Assembly: GCA_900544205.1 (NCBI GenBank)
Contig: UQUG01000033.1
Coordinates: 1 to 20,643, forward strand
Direction: 5' to 3'
From: an uncultured Collinsella sp.
Lineage (GTDB): Bacteria; Actinomycetota; Coriobacteriia; Coriobacteriales; Coriobacteriaceae
DNA length: 20,643 bases
Part shown: positions 7,513-14,232 of the stretch, in pieces
Layout: every line of letters starts with the position of its first letter
How positions within the stretch are numbered: position 1 is the first letter of the stretch
Translations under genes and position numbers: made by a program
Notes under the pieces: model-generated
Told to the model about the DNA's origin: nothing
The model's input: the letters and a program-made list of their open reading frames with translations, nothing else
Database searches by the model: none

Positions 7513-7834
7513 GTCGTAAGCGGCTTTCTGAGGTCGGGCGAATTGCGTCGGGCGAGCTCGTTGTGCACACGCGTTGTTGTTCGGCGCTTTGCGTGTATCC
7601 AGGCCCCGCCTCGCTGCGTTGTTGGGTTAATTTACCGGCTAATGTTCGCTGTTGATTACTGCTGAGTAGTATAAACAACAGTGCAGAATTATATATGGGT
7701 GCACATGCTGTGGGCGGCTATTATTCGACAAACGGTAGCGCGACGATGCGATGTCCGATAAAAATGCGACTGGGGTGGTATATGTTGACGGGTATACTTG
7801 TTCCGGTTTTAAACGCAGGAACGGAGATGGTCGC
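7513..7834. promoter_or_regulatory. Divergent intergenic region between EAL and patatin genes
   Basis: This 322-nt stretch has no gene I can support. A minus-strand TATAAT at 7693-7688 could be a -10 for the c-di-GMP gene, giving a leader of about 170 nt, but no matching -35 is seen. On the plus strand TATACT at 7793-7798 could be the -10 for the lipase gene, about 30 nt ahead of its start region. I looked for a c-di-GMP riboswitch in the leader and saw none. Confidence 0.35.
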
Positions 7835-8704
7835 ATGGCACAGCCGGATACGACGCGCACGGTGGGGCTCGCGCTCGAGGGAGGCGGCTACCGCGGTATG
7901 TATACGGCGGGCGTGCTCGACGTTTGGATGGAGCACGGTTTGACCTGCGACCATATGGTGGGTGTCTCGGCGGGCGCGGCGTTTGGCTACAACTTTAAAT
8001 CGCGGCAGATCGGACGTGCCATTCGCTACAACAAGGCCTATTGTGCCGACAAGCGCTATGCGGGTGTAGCAAGCTGGCTGCGGACCGGCGACATGTTCAA
8101 TGCCGATTTTGCCTATCACGAGGTGCCTATCGAGCGCGATCCCATTGACTTGGAGGCGTATCGCGCCTGTCCCATGCAGTTTACGTGCGTGTGTACTGAT
8201 ATCGAGACGGGCAAGGCCGTCTACCACGACCTGCCCTATGGCGACGAGAGGGATATCGAGTGGATCCGGGCATCGTCGGCGATTCCTGTGGCGACGCGTC
8301 CCGTTGCTATTGACGGGCATAAGTATCTGGATGGTGGCGTGGCCGATTCCATTCCCAGCGCTTGGTTGTTTTCACAGGGGTATGACCGCAATATCGTGGT
8401 ACTCACGCAGCCGGCGGGCTTTGTGAAGCAGCCCAACAGCGTGATGCCCATGCTGCGTCGCGTGTTCCGTCACTACCCGGAGTTTGTCGCAGCGCTTGAG
8501 CACCGGCATGAGGTTTACAATACCACGCTCGATGACCTGGCACGTCGTGAGGCCGCCGGCGATATCTTTGTGGTGCGTCCGAGCGAATCGGTGAAGGTGC
8601 CGTCGCTATGCCGCGAACCGGATGAGCTCGAGCGCATCTACCAGGTCGGTCGCCGCGATGCGGAGGCGACCTTGCCCGCGCTGGAAGCGTATCTGGCGGG
8701 GTAA
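7835..8704 (+). CDS. Patatin-like phospholipase family protein
   Basis: A 289-aa serine acyl hydrolase of the bacterial patatin (YjjU/RssA-like) type, expected to cleave acyl chains from lipids at or near the inner membrane face. Seen: the glycine-rich oxyanion loop EGGGYRGMYTAGVLD (residues 15-29), the nucleophile elbow GVSAGA with Ser45, and the dyad aspartate in YLDGGVADSIP (Asp166). There is no signal peptide. The start is ATG 7835, with GGAG 8 nt upstream (7823-7826); the open frame continues up to 7751 but that part has no ribosome site and looks like leader. Its C-terminal 100 residues are the family's helical tail. It stands alone on the plus strand and converges on thiE, with a shared hairpin between them. 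Substrate unknown. Confidence 0.88.
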   Translation: MAQPDTTRTVGLALEGGGYRGMYTAGVLDVWMEHGLTCDHMVGVSAGAAFGYNFKSRQIGRAIRYNKAYCADKRYAGVASWLRTGDMFNADFAYHEVPIERDPIDLEAYRACPMQFTCVCTDIETGKAVYHDLPYGDERDIEWIRASSAIPVATRPVAIDGHKYLDGGVADSIPSAWLFSQGYDRNIVVLTQPAGFVKQPNSVMPMLRRVFRHYPEFVAALEHRHEVYNTTLDDLARREAAGDIFVVRPSESVKVPSLCREPDELERIYQVGRRDAEATLPALEAYLAG

Positions 8705-8715
8705 GGGTCGCATAC

Positions 8716-8761
8716 GGAAAGCGCATCCCAGAATGGACGTCCAAACTGGGATGCGCTTTCC
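8716..8761. terminator. Bidirectional hairpin between patatin and thiE genes
   Basis: A perfect 16-bp stem, arms 8716-8731 and 8746-8761, closes a 14-nt loop that itself contains the palindrome GGACGTCC. It lies 11 nt after the patatin stop and 45 nt beyond the thiE stop, so it can serve both convergent genes. Neither side has a long T-run. Confidence 0.65.
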
Positions 8762-8805
8762 ATTGCTGAAGATATGAGGCTGCGAATCAGCTGCTCGGCC
8801 TATGC

Positions 8806-9501
8806 CTATGCTTGCTGCCAGGTGTCGACAAGCTCCTTGGCCGCGGCGTAGGGGTCGTCGGCGCTGCAGACGGCGCTCACCACAAAGAAGCCGTCGACGC
8901 CGGTGGCCTTAAGCTGCGGCAAGTCGGCTGTCTTAACGCCGCCGCCCACCACGATGGGCACGGGGCTTGCCGCGTGGAGTGCGGCCAGGTCCTCAAAGCT
9001 CTTGGTGATGATAGAGCCGTCGGCCGCGCGTCCGCAGTCGCGCTTGGTCTCGGTCTCGTGGAGCGGGCCGATGCCCAGGTAGTCGACCAGGCTCATGTCG
9101 GCGGTCTTGACGTACTCGAGCATCTCCTCGCAGCGGGCCGAAAGGCCCACGATGGCATCGGGGCCCAAAAGTTTGCGGCAGACCTCGACGGGAATATCGC
9201 TCTGGCCCACGTGCACGCCATCGACAGCAATACCCTGCTCGCGCGCGGCGAGTACGCAGTCCAGGCGGTCGTCGATTAGCAAGGCGACCTGACCGGTCTT
9301 GCCGGCCTGTGCGATTGCCTGCGCGGCGTCGCCGGTCAGCGCAATGATCTCGCGGGCGCTTGCCACTTTGGAGCGCACCTGGATGCAGGTAAAGCCTGCG
9401 TCGAGCGCCTGGGCCACCACATTGCCCACGGGACGTCCCAGCGTGTTTTCGGGGCCGAGTACCAGATAGGCCGAGATATCAAGGTTGTCGCGGATGCTCA
9501 T
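8806..9501 (-). CDS. thiE: Thiamine-phosphate synthase
   Basis: Joins hydroxymethylpyrimidine diphosphate to thiazole phosphate, giving thiamine phosphate, in the cytoplasm. The 231-aa protein shows the TIM-barrel landmarks of ThiE: CIQVRSK (Q-x-R-x-K), LLIDDRLD, GVHVGQSDIP, VGLSARCEEM, DYLGIGPLHETETK and a phosphate-binding VVGGGV near the end. VGLSAR replaces the more usual VGxSxH, a minor change. The start ATG at 9501 overlaps the stop of the preceding thiamine-binding gene by 4 nt (ATGA), so the two are translationally coupled. It is the last gene of the TPP-riboswitch operon thiM - thiamine-binding protein - thiE. No thiD or thiC is seen, so this segment alone supports salvage and coupling rather than a full pathway. 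Confidence 0.93.
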   Translation of the reverse strand: MSIRDNLDISAYLVLGPENTLGRPVGNVVAQALDAGFTCIQVRSKVASAREIIALTGDAAQAIAQAGKTGQVALLIDDRLDCVLAAREQGIAVDGVHVGQSDIPVEVCRKLLGPDAIVGLSARCEEMLEYVKTADMSLVDYLGIGPLHETETKRDCGRAADGSIITKSFEDLAALHAASPVPIVVGGGVKTADLPQLKATGVDGFFVVSAVCSADDPYAAAKELVDTWQQA

Positions 9502-9839
9502 CGTGCTTCCTCCTGCTTCTTGATCTGTGCTTCCATGCGCTCGAGCTTGCCGGTCATGGTGTCGGTAAATCCGGGCCGAATGTCGGCTTTGAGCACGACT
9601 TCGGTGCGGATGCCCTTGTTCGCCAACACAAAGGTTGCGTCGCGCACGACCTGCATGACCTCGTCCCAGTCGCCCTCGATCTCGGTGAACATCGAGGTGG
9701 TGCGGTTGGGAAGGCCGCTCTCGCGAATGACGCGCACGACCTCGGCGACCTCGGCGGACAGCTCATCGCCGGTGCCGCATGGGGCGATGGCCACGGCGAC
9801 GAGTGTGTTCATGCCGGTATTGGTTGCGGGCTCGGACAT
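9498..9839 (-). CDS. MTH1187/YkoF-family thiamine-binding protein (DUF77)
   Basis: A 113-aa small ferredoxin-like alpha/beta protein of the Thiamine_BP family (MTH1187, YqgV). Family members bind thiamine or its parts, and are known as YkoF-type companions of HMP/thiamine uptake. Seen: VAVAIAPCGTGDELSAEVAEVVRVI, the GLPNRTTSMFTEIEGDWDEVMQVV core and VVLKADIRPGFTDTMTGKL. It has no signal peptide, so it acts in the cytoplasm. The start ATG 9839 follows the thiM stop by 3 nt, with the site GGAGG inside the end of thiM; its own stop overlaps the thiE start. This tight placement implies a job in holding or passing thiamine intermediates, which is inference. Confidence 0.85.
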   Translation of the reverse strand: MSEPATNTGMNTLVAVAIAPCGTGDELSAEVAEVVRVIRESGLPNRTTSMFTEIEGDWDEVMQVVRDATFVLANKGIRTEVVLKADIRPGFTDTMTGKLERMEAQIKKQEEAR

Positions 9840-9842
9840 GGC

Positions 9843-10682
9843 TTATGCCTCCTCGAGCTCGAGTCGGTTATCGGCGATGTCCTGGGCGGTCGCGCGGTAG
9901 AGCTCGTCGATAAAGGCGACCTTAAAGCTTGCCGGGGCATCGGCGACGGCGGCGGCACGCGTGCCGGCAACGTTGTAGACGGCGGTGCCGCAGACGGCTG
10001 CCGTAAACGGGTCGGCGGCGCAGGCGTACACGGCCAGCACGCCGCCCTGCGAGCAGCCGCAGCCGGTGATCTTGGACATGAGCGGGCTGCCGCCGTGGGA
10101 CTTGGCCACGGTCGTGCCGTCGGTAATCAGGTCGACTTCGCCCGAGATGACCGCGGCGCCGCCGGTGTAGCGGGCGAGCGCCACGGCGGCATCGCGGGCG
10201 GCGTCGACCGTGTCGGTGGTATCGACGCCGCGTACGCGGCTCAGATCGGCCGCCTCGCCCTCAAGACCCCACAGGCCGGCGAGCGCGATGATCTCGGAGG
10301 CATTGCCGCGCACGATGGCGGGCTTGTACTGCTTGAGCTCGTTTACCAGCTGGGTGCGCAGGCTACCGATGCCCAGGCCCACCGGATCGAGCACCCAAGG
10401 CTTGCCGGCGTCGTGTGCCGCCTTGGCCGCTCGGGGAATCGTCTGCTCGTAGATGGGGAAGAGCGTGCCCATATTGAGATAGATGGCGCCGCCGCCGGCA
10501 ACGAGTGCCTCGCCCTCGTCGGGCAGATAGACCATGGCGGCAGATCCGCCCACGGCGAGCTGTGCGTTGGCGACAAAGTCGATTGTCACCGTGTTGGTGA
10601 TGGAGCCTGCCATCGGATTGGTGGCGCGAATCTCCTCCACGGTCTTGACCATATGCTGCTTAAGCTGTTCCGAATCAATCAC
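9843..10682 (-). CDS. thiM: Hydroxyethylthiazole kinase
   Basis: Phosphorylates 4-methyl-5-(2-hydroxyethyl)thiazole for thiamine salvage. The 279-aa ribokinase-fold protein has SITNTVTIDFVANAQLAVGGSAAM, LDPVGLGIG, the RGNASEI motif and the anion-hole/catalytic segment ITGCGCSQGGVLAVYAC, all typical of ThiM. The start is taken as GTG 10682, with AAGGAGG at 10691-10697 placed 8 nt upstream. An ATG at 10689 is out of frame and soon stops. The open frame continues to 10796, but that part is the riboswitch and terminator read as protein. First gene of the operon; transcription is predicted to stop at the leader terminator when thiamine diphosphate is plentiful. Confidence 0.92.
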   Translation of the reverse strand: MIDSEQLKQHMVKTVEEIRATNPMAGSITNTVTIDFVANAQLAVGGSAAMVYLPDEGEALVAGGGAIYLNMGTLFPIYEQTIPRAAKAAHDAGKPWVLDPVGLGIGSLRTQLVNELKQYKPAIVRGNASEIIALAGLWGLEGEAADLSRVRGVDTTDTVDAARDAAVALARYTGGAAVISGEVDLITDGTTVAKSHGGSPLMSKITGCGCSQGGVLAVYACAADPFTAAVCGTAVYNVAGTRAAAVADAPASFKVAFIDELYRATAQDIADNRLELEEA

Positions 10683-10690
10683 TGCACATG

Positions 10691-10697
10691 CCTCCTT
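10691..10697 (-). promoter_or_regulatory. Ribosome-binding site that fixes the thiM GTG start
   Basis: AAGGAGG on the minus strand, 8 nt before GTG 10682. It lies 8 nt past the end of the T-run of the leader terminator, so translation depends on readthrough of that terminator. Confidence 0.8.
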
Positions 10698-10704
10698 GGC
10701 ATAG

Positions 10705-10734
10705 AAAAGGGGCGCTGTGCATAGACAGCGCCCC
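10705..10734 (-). terminator. Riboswitch expression-platform terminator
   Basis: A 10-bp GC-rich stem, arms 10725-10734 and 10709-10718, with a 6-nt loop is followed on the minus strand by TTTTCT. It lies between the TPP aptamer and thiM, the classic place for ligand-controlled termination. Confidence 0.88.
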
Positions 10735-10745
10735 TGTAAAGGCGG

Positions 10746-10838
10746 CATGCTCCCTACGCCAGCATTAACTGACAGGTTCAAAGGATTGGGCCCCATGCCC
10801 TCTCAGCCTTGTGGTTTGCACCGCTGGCACTCCCGCAT
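10746..10838 (-). promoter_or_regulatory. TPP (THI-box) riboswitch aptamer
   Basis: On the minus strand the conserved parts come in order: GGGAGTGCC, the CTGAGAGGG loop of the pyrimidine-sensing arm, CCTTTGAACCTG, and GTTAATGCTGGCGTAGGGA. GCAT/ATGC ends can pair as P1. This is the established thiamine diphosphate aptamer. With the downstream terminator it should switch the thiM operon off in the presence of TPP. Confidence 0.95.
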
Positions 10839-10865
10839 CGAATCTGTTGTCCCCTATACTAGCGC

Positions 10866-10967
10866 ACCTGCCAATAAGGGACAGGTTTATTTTGGTAGGT
10901 GGCAACTGGGGCGTTGCATTTTCCCAGATAAAACCTGCCAAAATAAACCTGTCCCTTATTGGCAGGT
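10866..10967. repeat. 102-nt inverted repeat with 35-nt arms, REPIN-like
   Basis: Arms 10866-10900 and 10933-10967 are complementary over 35 nt with a single mismatch (10896, which can form G-U in RNA). The 32-nt centre holds smaller pairs, GCAAC/GTTGC and CTGGG/CCCAG. Each arm is itself bounded by a 9-nt inverted pair, ACCTGCCAA...TTGGCAGGT. The element fills the space between the divergent thiM leader and the HAD gene. Potential -10 boxes lie just outside each end: TAGTAT at 10861-10856 on the minus strand and TACAAT at 10971-10976 on the plus strand. Two facing palindromes suggest a REPIN or a miniature element; a paired regulator site is the alternative. Confidence 0.75.
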
Positions 10968-11005
10968 CGTTACAATGGTTACGGTGAAAATGACTGGGGG
11001 ATTCT

Positions 11006-11914
11006 ATGATCAAACTTGTGCTGACCGATATGGACGATACGCTGATTCCAGCCGGGCATGACGGCGCCAGCGACTACGCCATCGAGGGCATTCATGCCAT
11101 GCAGGCGGCGGGTCTGCACTTTGGCCCGGTTTCGGGTCGCCAGCCGTCCGCGATGGGCTGGATGTTCAAAAATCGTTCCGAGTGCTTCTCGACCGGCGCG
11201 TTCTGCAACGGCCAGGTCATGTTTGTGGACGGCGAGGCGGTAGCCTCGCATGCGACCGACAACGCCGCCCTTATGCGCTTGGCTGACTACTTGGAGCAAG
11301 AGACCGACGATACGTATCTGAAGGTCTACAGCCTGGGTGACGACTTTTGGGATAACGATGCCTATTGCGTGACGAGCGACCCCGAGCGCGTGCGCCGCGC
11401 CATGGAGTCGGGCGGCAACGCATGGCTCAAGGGCGAAGAGGCCCCGTGCCGTCCTGTCGTCGATGACGCGTCGGTGTTCAAGGCGAATATCTGGAGTGCT
11501 CGTTCGCGTGAGGAGCTCGCGGAGCTACGCGAGCGCGTTGCCGCTGAGGTGCCGGAACTCTCGCTCGTGTTTCCTAACAACCGCGTGCGCCTGTTCGACA
11601 TTCTTCCAGCAGGTTGGGACAAGGGTTGCGCTGCGCTGGAGTTGGCGCGCGCTTTGGACCTGACGTCCGACGAGGTGGCCGTATTTGGCGATTCCGATAA
11701 CGATCTGCCCATGATCGGTGCCGTCCCCAACTCCGTTGCAGTCGCCAATGCCAACGAGGCCGTCACGGCTGCCGCGCGCTGGCATATCGGCGCTGCGGCA
11801 GACGATGCGGTTGCCGGGGCTCTGCATCAGATTGCCGCCTGCGCCGCGACGGGGGAGATGCCGTCGTTTATGCGTCAGATGGACGCGGCGGGTCTTGACG
11901 TCACGAACGTCTAG
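11006..11914 (+). CDS. HAD-superfamily hydrolase, Cof type
   Basis: A 302-aa cytoplasmic phosphatase-like protein of the Cof/YidA class, which acts on sugar phosphates or cofactor phosphates. Seen: nucleophile motif LTDMDDTLI (Asp8 and Asp10), motif II FGPVSGRQPS, and motif IV FGDSDNDLPMIGAVPNSVAVANA near the C terminus, with the cap domain between. WDKGCAALELARAL carries the motif III lysine. The start ATG 11006 follows GGGGG by 5 nt. The protein ends in an extension after the usual family end (HQIAACAATGEMPSFMRQMDAAG). The LysR gene begins 10 nt after its stop, so the two are probably one transcript. A substrate cannot be named. Confidence 0.88.
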   Translation: MIKLVLTDMDDTLIPAGHDGASDYAIEGIHAMQAAGLHFGPVSGRQPSAMGWMFKNRSECFSTGAFCNGQVMFVDGEAVASHATDNAALMRLADYLEQETDDTYLKVYSLGDDFWDNDAYCVTSDPERVRRAMESGGNAWLKGEEAPCRPVVDDASVFKANIWSARSREELAELRERVAAEVPELSLVFPNNRVRLFDILPAGWDKGCAALELARALDLTSDEVAVFGDSDNDLPMIGAVPNSVAVANANEAVTAAARWHIGAAADDAVAGALHQIAACAATGEMPSFMRQMDAAGLDVTNV

Positions 11915-11924
11915 GGAGGGCGCT

Positions 11925-12821
11925 ATGAAGCTTCAGCAGCTCAGGTATGTCGTCAAAGTTGCCGAATGCGGCAGCATCACCGAGGCCTCGCGCCGGCTCT
12001 TCGTGTCGCAGCCTTCGATTACCGCGTCGATCCGCGACCTCGAAAACGAGATGGGCGTGCACATCTTTGAGCGCACCAACAAGGGTGTCATTGTGTCCGA
12101 GGAGGGCGAGACCTTCTTGGGCTACGCGCGACAGGTGCTCGACCAGGCCGATCTGCTCGAAGGCAAGTACAAGGGCGCGTCCGAGCAGGTGCCGCACTTT
12201 AGTGTGAGCTGCCAGCATTATTCCTTTGCCGTTAATGCGTTTGTCGATGTGATCCGCGAGTTCGATGCCGCGCGCTACGATTTTACCCTGCGCGAGGAGC
12301 AGACTCACGAGATTATCGAGGACGTCGCGCATATGAAAAGCGAGCTCGGCATCTTGTACCTGTCCGAGCATAACCGCGAGGTTATCGAGCGTATGCTCGC
12401 CGCCAACGAGCTCGTATTCGAGGGGCTCTTCTGCGCCGCGCCGCATGTCTTTGTATGCGCCGATCATCCGCTGGCGGGTCGCTCGAGCGTGACGCTCGAG
12501 GACTTGGAAGACTACCCGTTCCTGTCCTATGAGCAGGGCAGCTATAATTCGTTCTACTATTCCGAGGAACTGACCTCGACGTTTGAGCGTCGCAAGAATA
12601 TCCGCGTGCGTGACCGTGCGACACTGTTCAACCTGGCTATGGGCCTTAACGGCTACACGGTGTGTTCGGGCGTGATCAGCCATGAGCTCAACGGCCCCGG
12701 CATCATCTCGATTCCGCTCGATGTGGACGAGTACATGGAGATCGGCATCATCACGCGCAAGAACACGACGCTCACGCGCTACGGCCAAGCCTATATCGAC
12801 GCGATTCGTCAGCATATCTAG
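11925..12821 (+). CDS. LysR-family transcriptional regulator
   Basis: A 298-aa DNA-binding regulator. The N-terminal winged helix-turn-helix (residues 1-60) reads LRYVVKVAECGSITEASRRLFVSQPSITASIRDLE, followed by the linker helix and a periplasmic-binding-protein-like effector domain (about 90-295). The start ATG 11925 has GGGAGG 5 nt upstream, overlapping the end of the HAD gene; the frame is open further upstream but there it lies within the HAD gene. Its likely target is the next operon. A LysR-type palindrome lies 48 nt after its stop, ahead of the MetE-like gene. The effector is unknown; homocysteine or methionine would fit by analogy with MetR, but this is inference. Confidence 0.9.
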   Translation: MKLQQLRYVVKVAECGSITEASRRLFVSQPSITASIRDLENEMGVHIFERTNKGVIVSEEGETFLGYARQVLDQADLLEGKYKGASEQVPHFSVSCQHYSFAVNAFVDVIREFDAARYDFTLREEQTHEIIEDVAHMKSELGILYLSEHNREVIERMLAANELVFEGLFCAAPHVFVCADHPLAGRSSVTLEDLEDYPFLSYEQGSYNSFYYSEELTSTFERRKNIRVRDRATLFNLAMGLNGYTVCSGVISHELNGPGIISIPLDVDEYMEIGIITRKNTTLTRYGQAYIDAIRQHI

Positions 12822-12868
12822 GGTGCTGTGCTCCGCACGGTTCAAGTCTCTTTATGGCAGTCCAGACT

Positions 12869-12889
12869 GATATAGGAAACATCTATATC
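12869..12889 (+). promoter_or_regulatory. Candidate LysR-type operator ahead of the MetE-like gene
   Basis: A perfect 7-bp inverted repeat, GATATAG (12869-12875) and CTATATC (12883-12889), has a 7-nt spacer and contains the family's T-N11-A pattern (T12873, A12885). A possible -10, TATATT, lies at 12905-12910 without a good -35, as expected for an activated promoter. Confidence 0.55.
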
Positions 12890-12923
12890 AAACTGTTATA
12901 AACATATATTTTACGATGGCCAC

Positions 12924-12935
12924 ATGAGCGCTCAT
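12924..12935. promoter_or_regulatory. 12-nt palindrome in the leader of the MetE-like gene
   Basis: ATGAGCGCTCAT is a perfect palindrome about 14 nt after the putative -10 and 42 nt ahead of the start codon. It may be a repressor or second regulator site, or chance. Confidence 0.3.
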
Positions 12936-12976
12936 ACTCTGTCTCGGTAAAGCAACCAATGCAAAGGGAGATATCT

Positions 12977-14110
12977 ATGAGCACTTTGATTCAACCGAAC
13001 GCGCCGTTTCGCGCCGATATCGTCGGCAGCTTTCTTCGTCCGCAGGCCGTAAAGGATGCCCGCGCTGCCTATGCGGCAGGCACGCTTGACGCCGAGGGGC
13101 TTAAGGCCGTCGAGGACGACGCCATTCGCGATTTGGTGGACAAGCAAAAGGCCGCTGGCCTGCAGGTGATTACCGATGGCGAGTTCCGCCGCAGTTACTG
13201 GCACCTCGACTTTATGTGGGGGCTCAACGGCATTGAACGCCGTACCTCGCGTACGGGCTATATGTTCCACGACGAGGAGACCACGGCCGATACCGCCGTG
13301 GTGACCGGCCCCATCAGCGGCGAGAACCACCCCTTCGTCGAGCACTTCAAATTTGTCAAGGCGCTCGAGGGGGAGGGCCAGGTCGCGCGCCAGACCATCC
13401 CGGCGCCGATCCAGACGTTCTCTGAGGTCACGCTCGATCGCTGCGACGGCCAGCAGGAGAGCCTGCGCGCTGTCTATAAGACCGATGAGGAACTTGCCGA
13501 CGCCATCGCTGCCGCTTATCGCACGGTGATTGCCGACCTGTACGCAGCAGGCTGCCGCAACATTCAATTTGATGACTGCACCTGGGGCATCTATTGCGAT
13601 ACCGACTTTGTCGCCAAAACCGGCATGAGCCCGGTCGACCTGCAAAAGGTAAGCGAGCTGGGCGTGGCGCTCAACAACGCCGCCATCGAGGGCAAGCCCG
13701 ATGACCTTGTCATTAACACGCACGTGTGCCGTGGTAACTACCATTCTACCTATGCCTTCGAGGGCGGCTACGACCCCATTGCGCCGTACCTGTTCGCAAA
13801 CGAGGATGTCGACGCATTTTACCTGGAGTTCGATACGCCGCGCGCCGGTGGCTTTGAGCCGCTCAAGCACGTTGCTCCCGGCAAGAAGGTTGTGTTGGGC
13901 CTGGTGACCACCAAGGCCGCTGAGCTTGAGGACGAGGATGCCATCGTCGAGCGTATTCACGAGGCGGCAAAGTACGTGCCGCTCGAGAACCTGTACCTGT
14001 CGCCCCAGTGCGGCTTTGCCAGCTGCGAGATTGGCAACAAGCTGACCGAGGACGAGCAATGGGCAAAGATCGCGCTGGTCAAGCGCATTGCCGAGCGCGT
14101 TTGGAAATAG
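12977..14110 (+). CDS. MetE C-terminal-domain-like, B12-independent methyltransferase (YxjG/YxjH type)
   Basis: A 377-aa cytoplasmic protein matching the catalytic half of cobalamin-independent methionine synthase; the N-terminal MetE half is missing, as is usual for YxjG/YxjH relatives. It is thought to transfer a methyl group to homocysteine or a similar thiol through a zinc ion. Seen: FRADIVGSFLRP near the N terminus, DGEFRRSYWHLDF, QFDDCTWG, the zinc-site segment THVCRGNYHSTYAF, EFDTPRAGGFEPL, LGLVTTK and the final zinc cysteine in LSPQCGFASC. The start is ATG 12977 with AAAGGGAG 6 nt upstream; an earlier ATG at 12959 has no site. Whether the methyl donor is a folate or another compound is not known. 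It follows the LysR gene and precedes a nucleobase permease. Confidence 0.88.
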   Translation: MSTLIQPNAPFRADIVGSFLRPQAVKDARAAYAAGTLDAEGLKAVEDDAIRDLVDKQKAAGLQVITDGEFRRSYWHLDFMWGLNGIERRTSRTGYMFHDEETTADTAVVTGPISGENHPFVEHFKFVKALEGEGQVARQTIPAPIQTFSEVTLDRCDGQQESLRAVYKTDEELADAIAAAYRTVIADLYAAGCRNIQFDDCTWGIYCDTDFVAKTGMSPVDLQKVSELGVALNNAAIEGKPDDLVINTHVCRGNYHSTYAFEGGYDPIAPYLFANEDVDAFYLEFDTPRAGGFEPLKHVAPGKKVVLGLVTTKAAELEDEDAIVERIHEAAKYVPLENLYLSPQCGFASCEIGNKLTEDEQWAKIALVKRIAERVWK

Positions 14111-14177
14111 CGCTAGCGTTTGCAGGTGGCGGCGCGTGCGAGACGTGGCGTATCGCGTACAATGGTTCGGATCGTAT

Positions 14178-14209
14178 CGTTCGGGCAGGTTATCCGCTAT
14201 GCCCGAGCG
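14178..14209 (+). promoter_or_regulatory. Leader hairpin of the uracil/xanthine permease gene
   Basis: A 10-bp stem (one G-U pair), arms 14178-14187 and 14200-14209, has a 12-nt loop. It lies between a possible -10 (TACAAT, 14158-14163) and the start codon at 14233. No T-run follows. It may be a leader control element or the terminator of the gene before. Confidence 0.35.
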
Positions 14210-14232
14210 CCCTTCCATTCGAAAGGACATCC

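Noticed and set aside
7513..7690. A possible c-di-GMP riboswitch ahead of the EAL gene
   Set aside because: The long leader invites it, but I found neither the GEMM-I conserved core nor a following terminator.
10683..10796. A 38-residue N-terminal extension of ThiM
   Set aside because: It translates the TPP aptamer and the leader terminator; the ribosome site sits after them, at 10691-10697.
12932..14230. A 432-codon open frame on the minus strand
   Set aside because: Shadow of the MetE-like gene; high GC leaves the opposite frame open. No recognisable domain.
14008..14232. Upstream extension of the permease reading frame
   Set aside because: It overlaps the end of the MetE-like gene and has no ribosome site or membrane segment.
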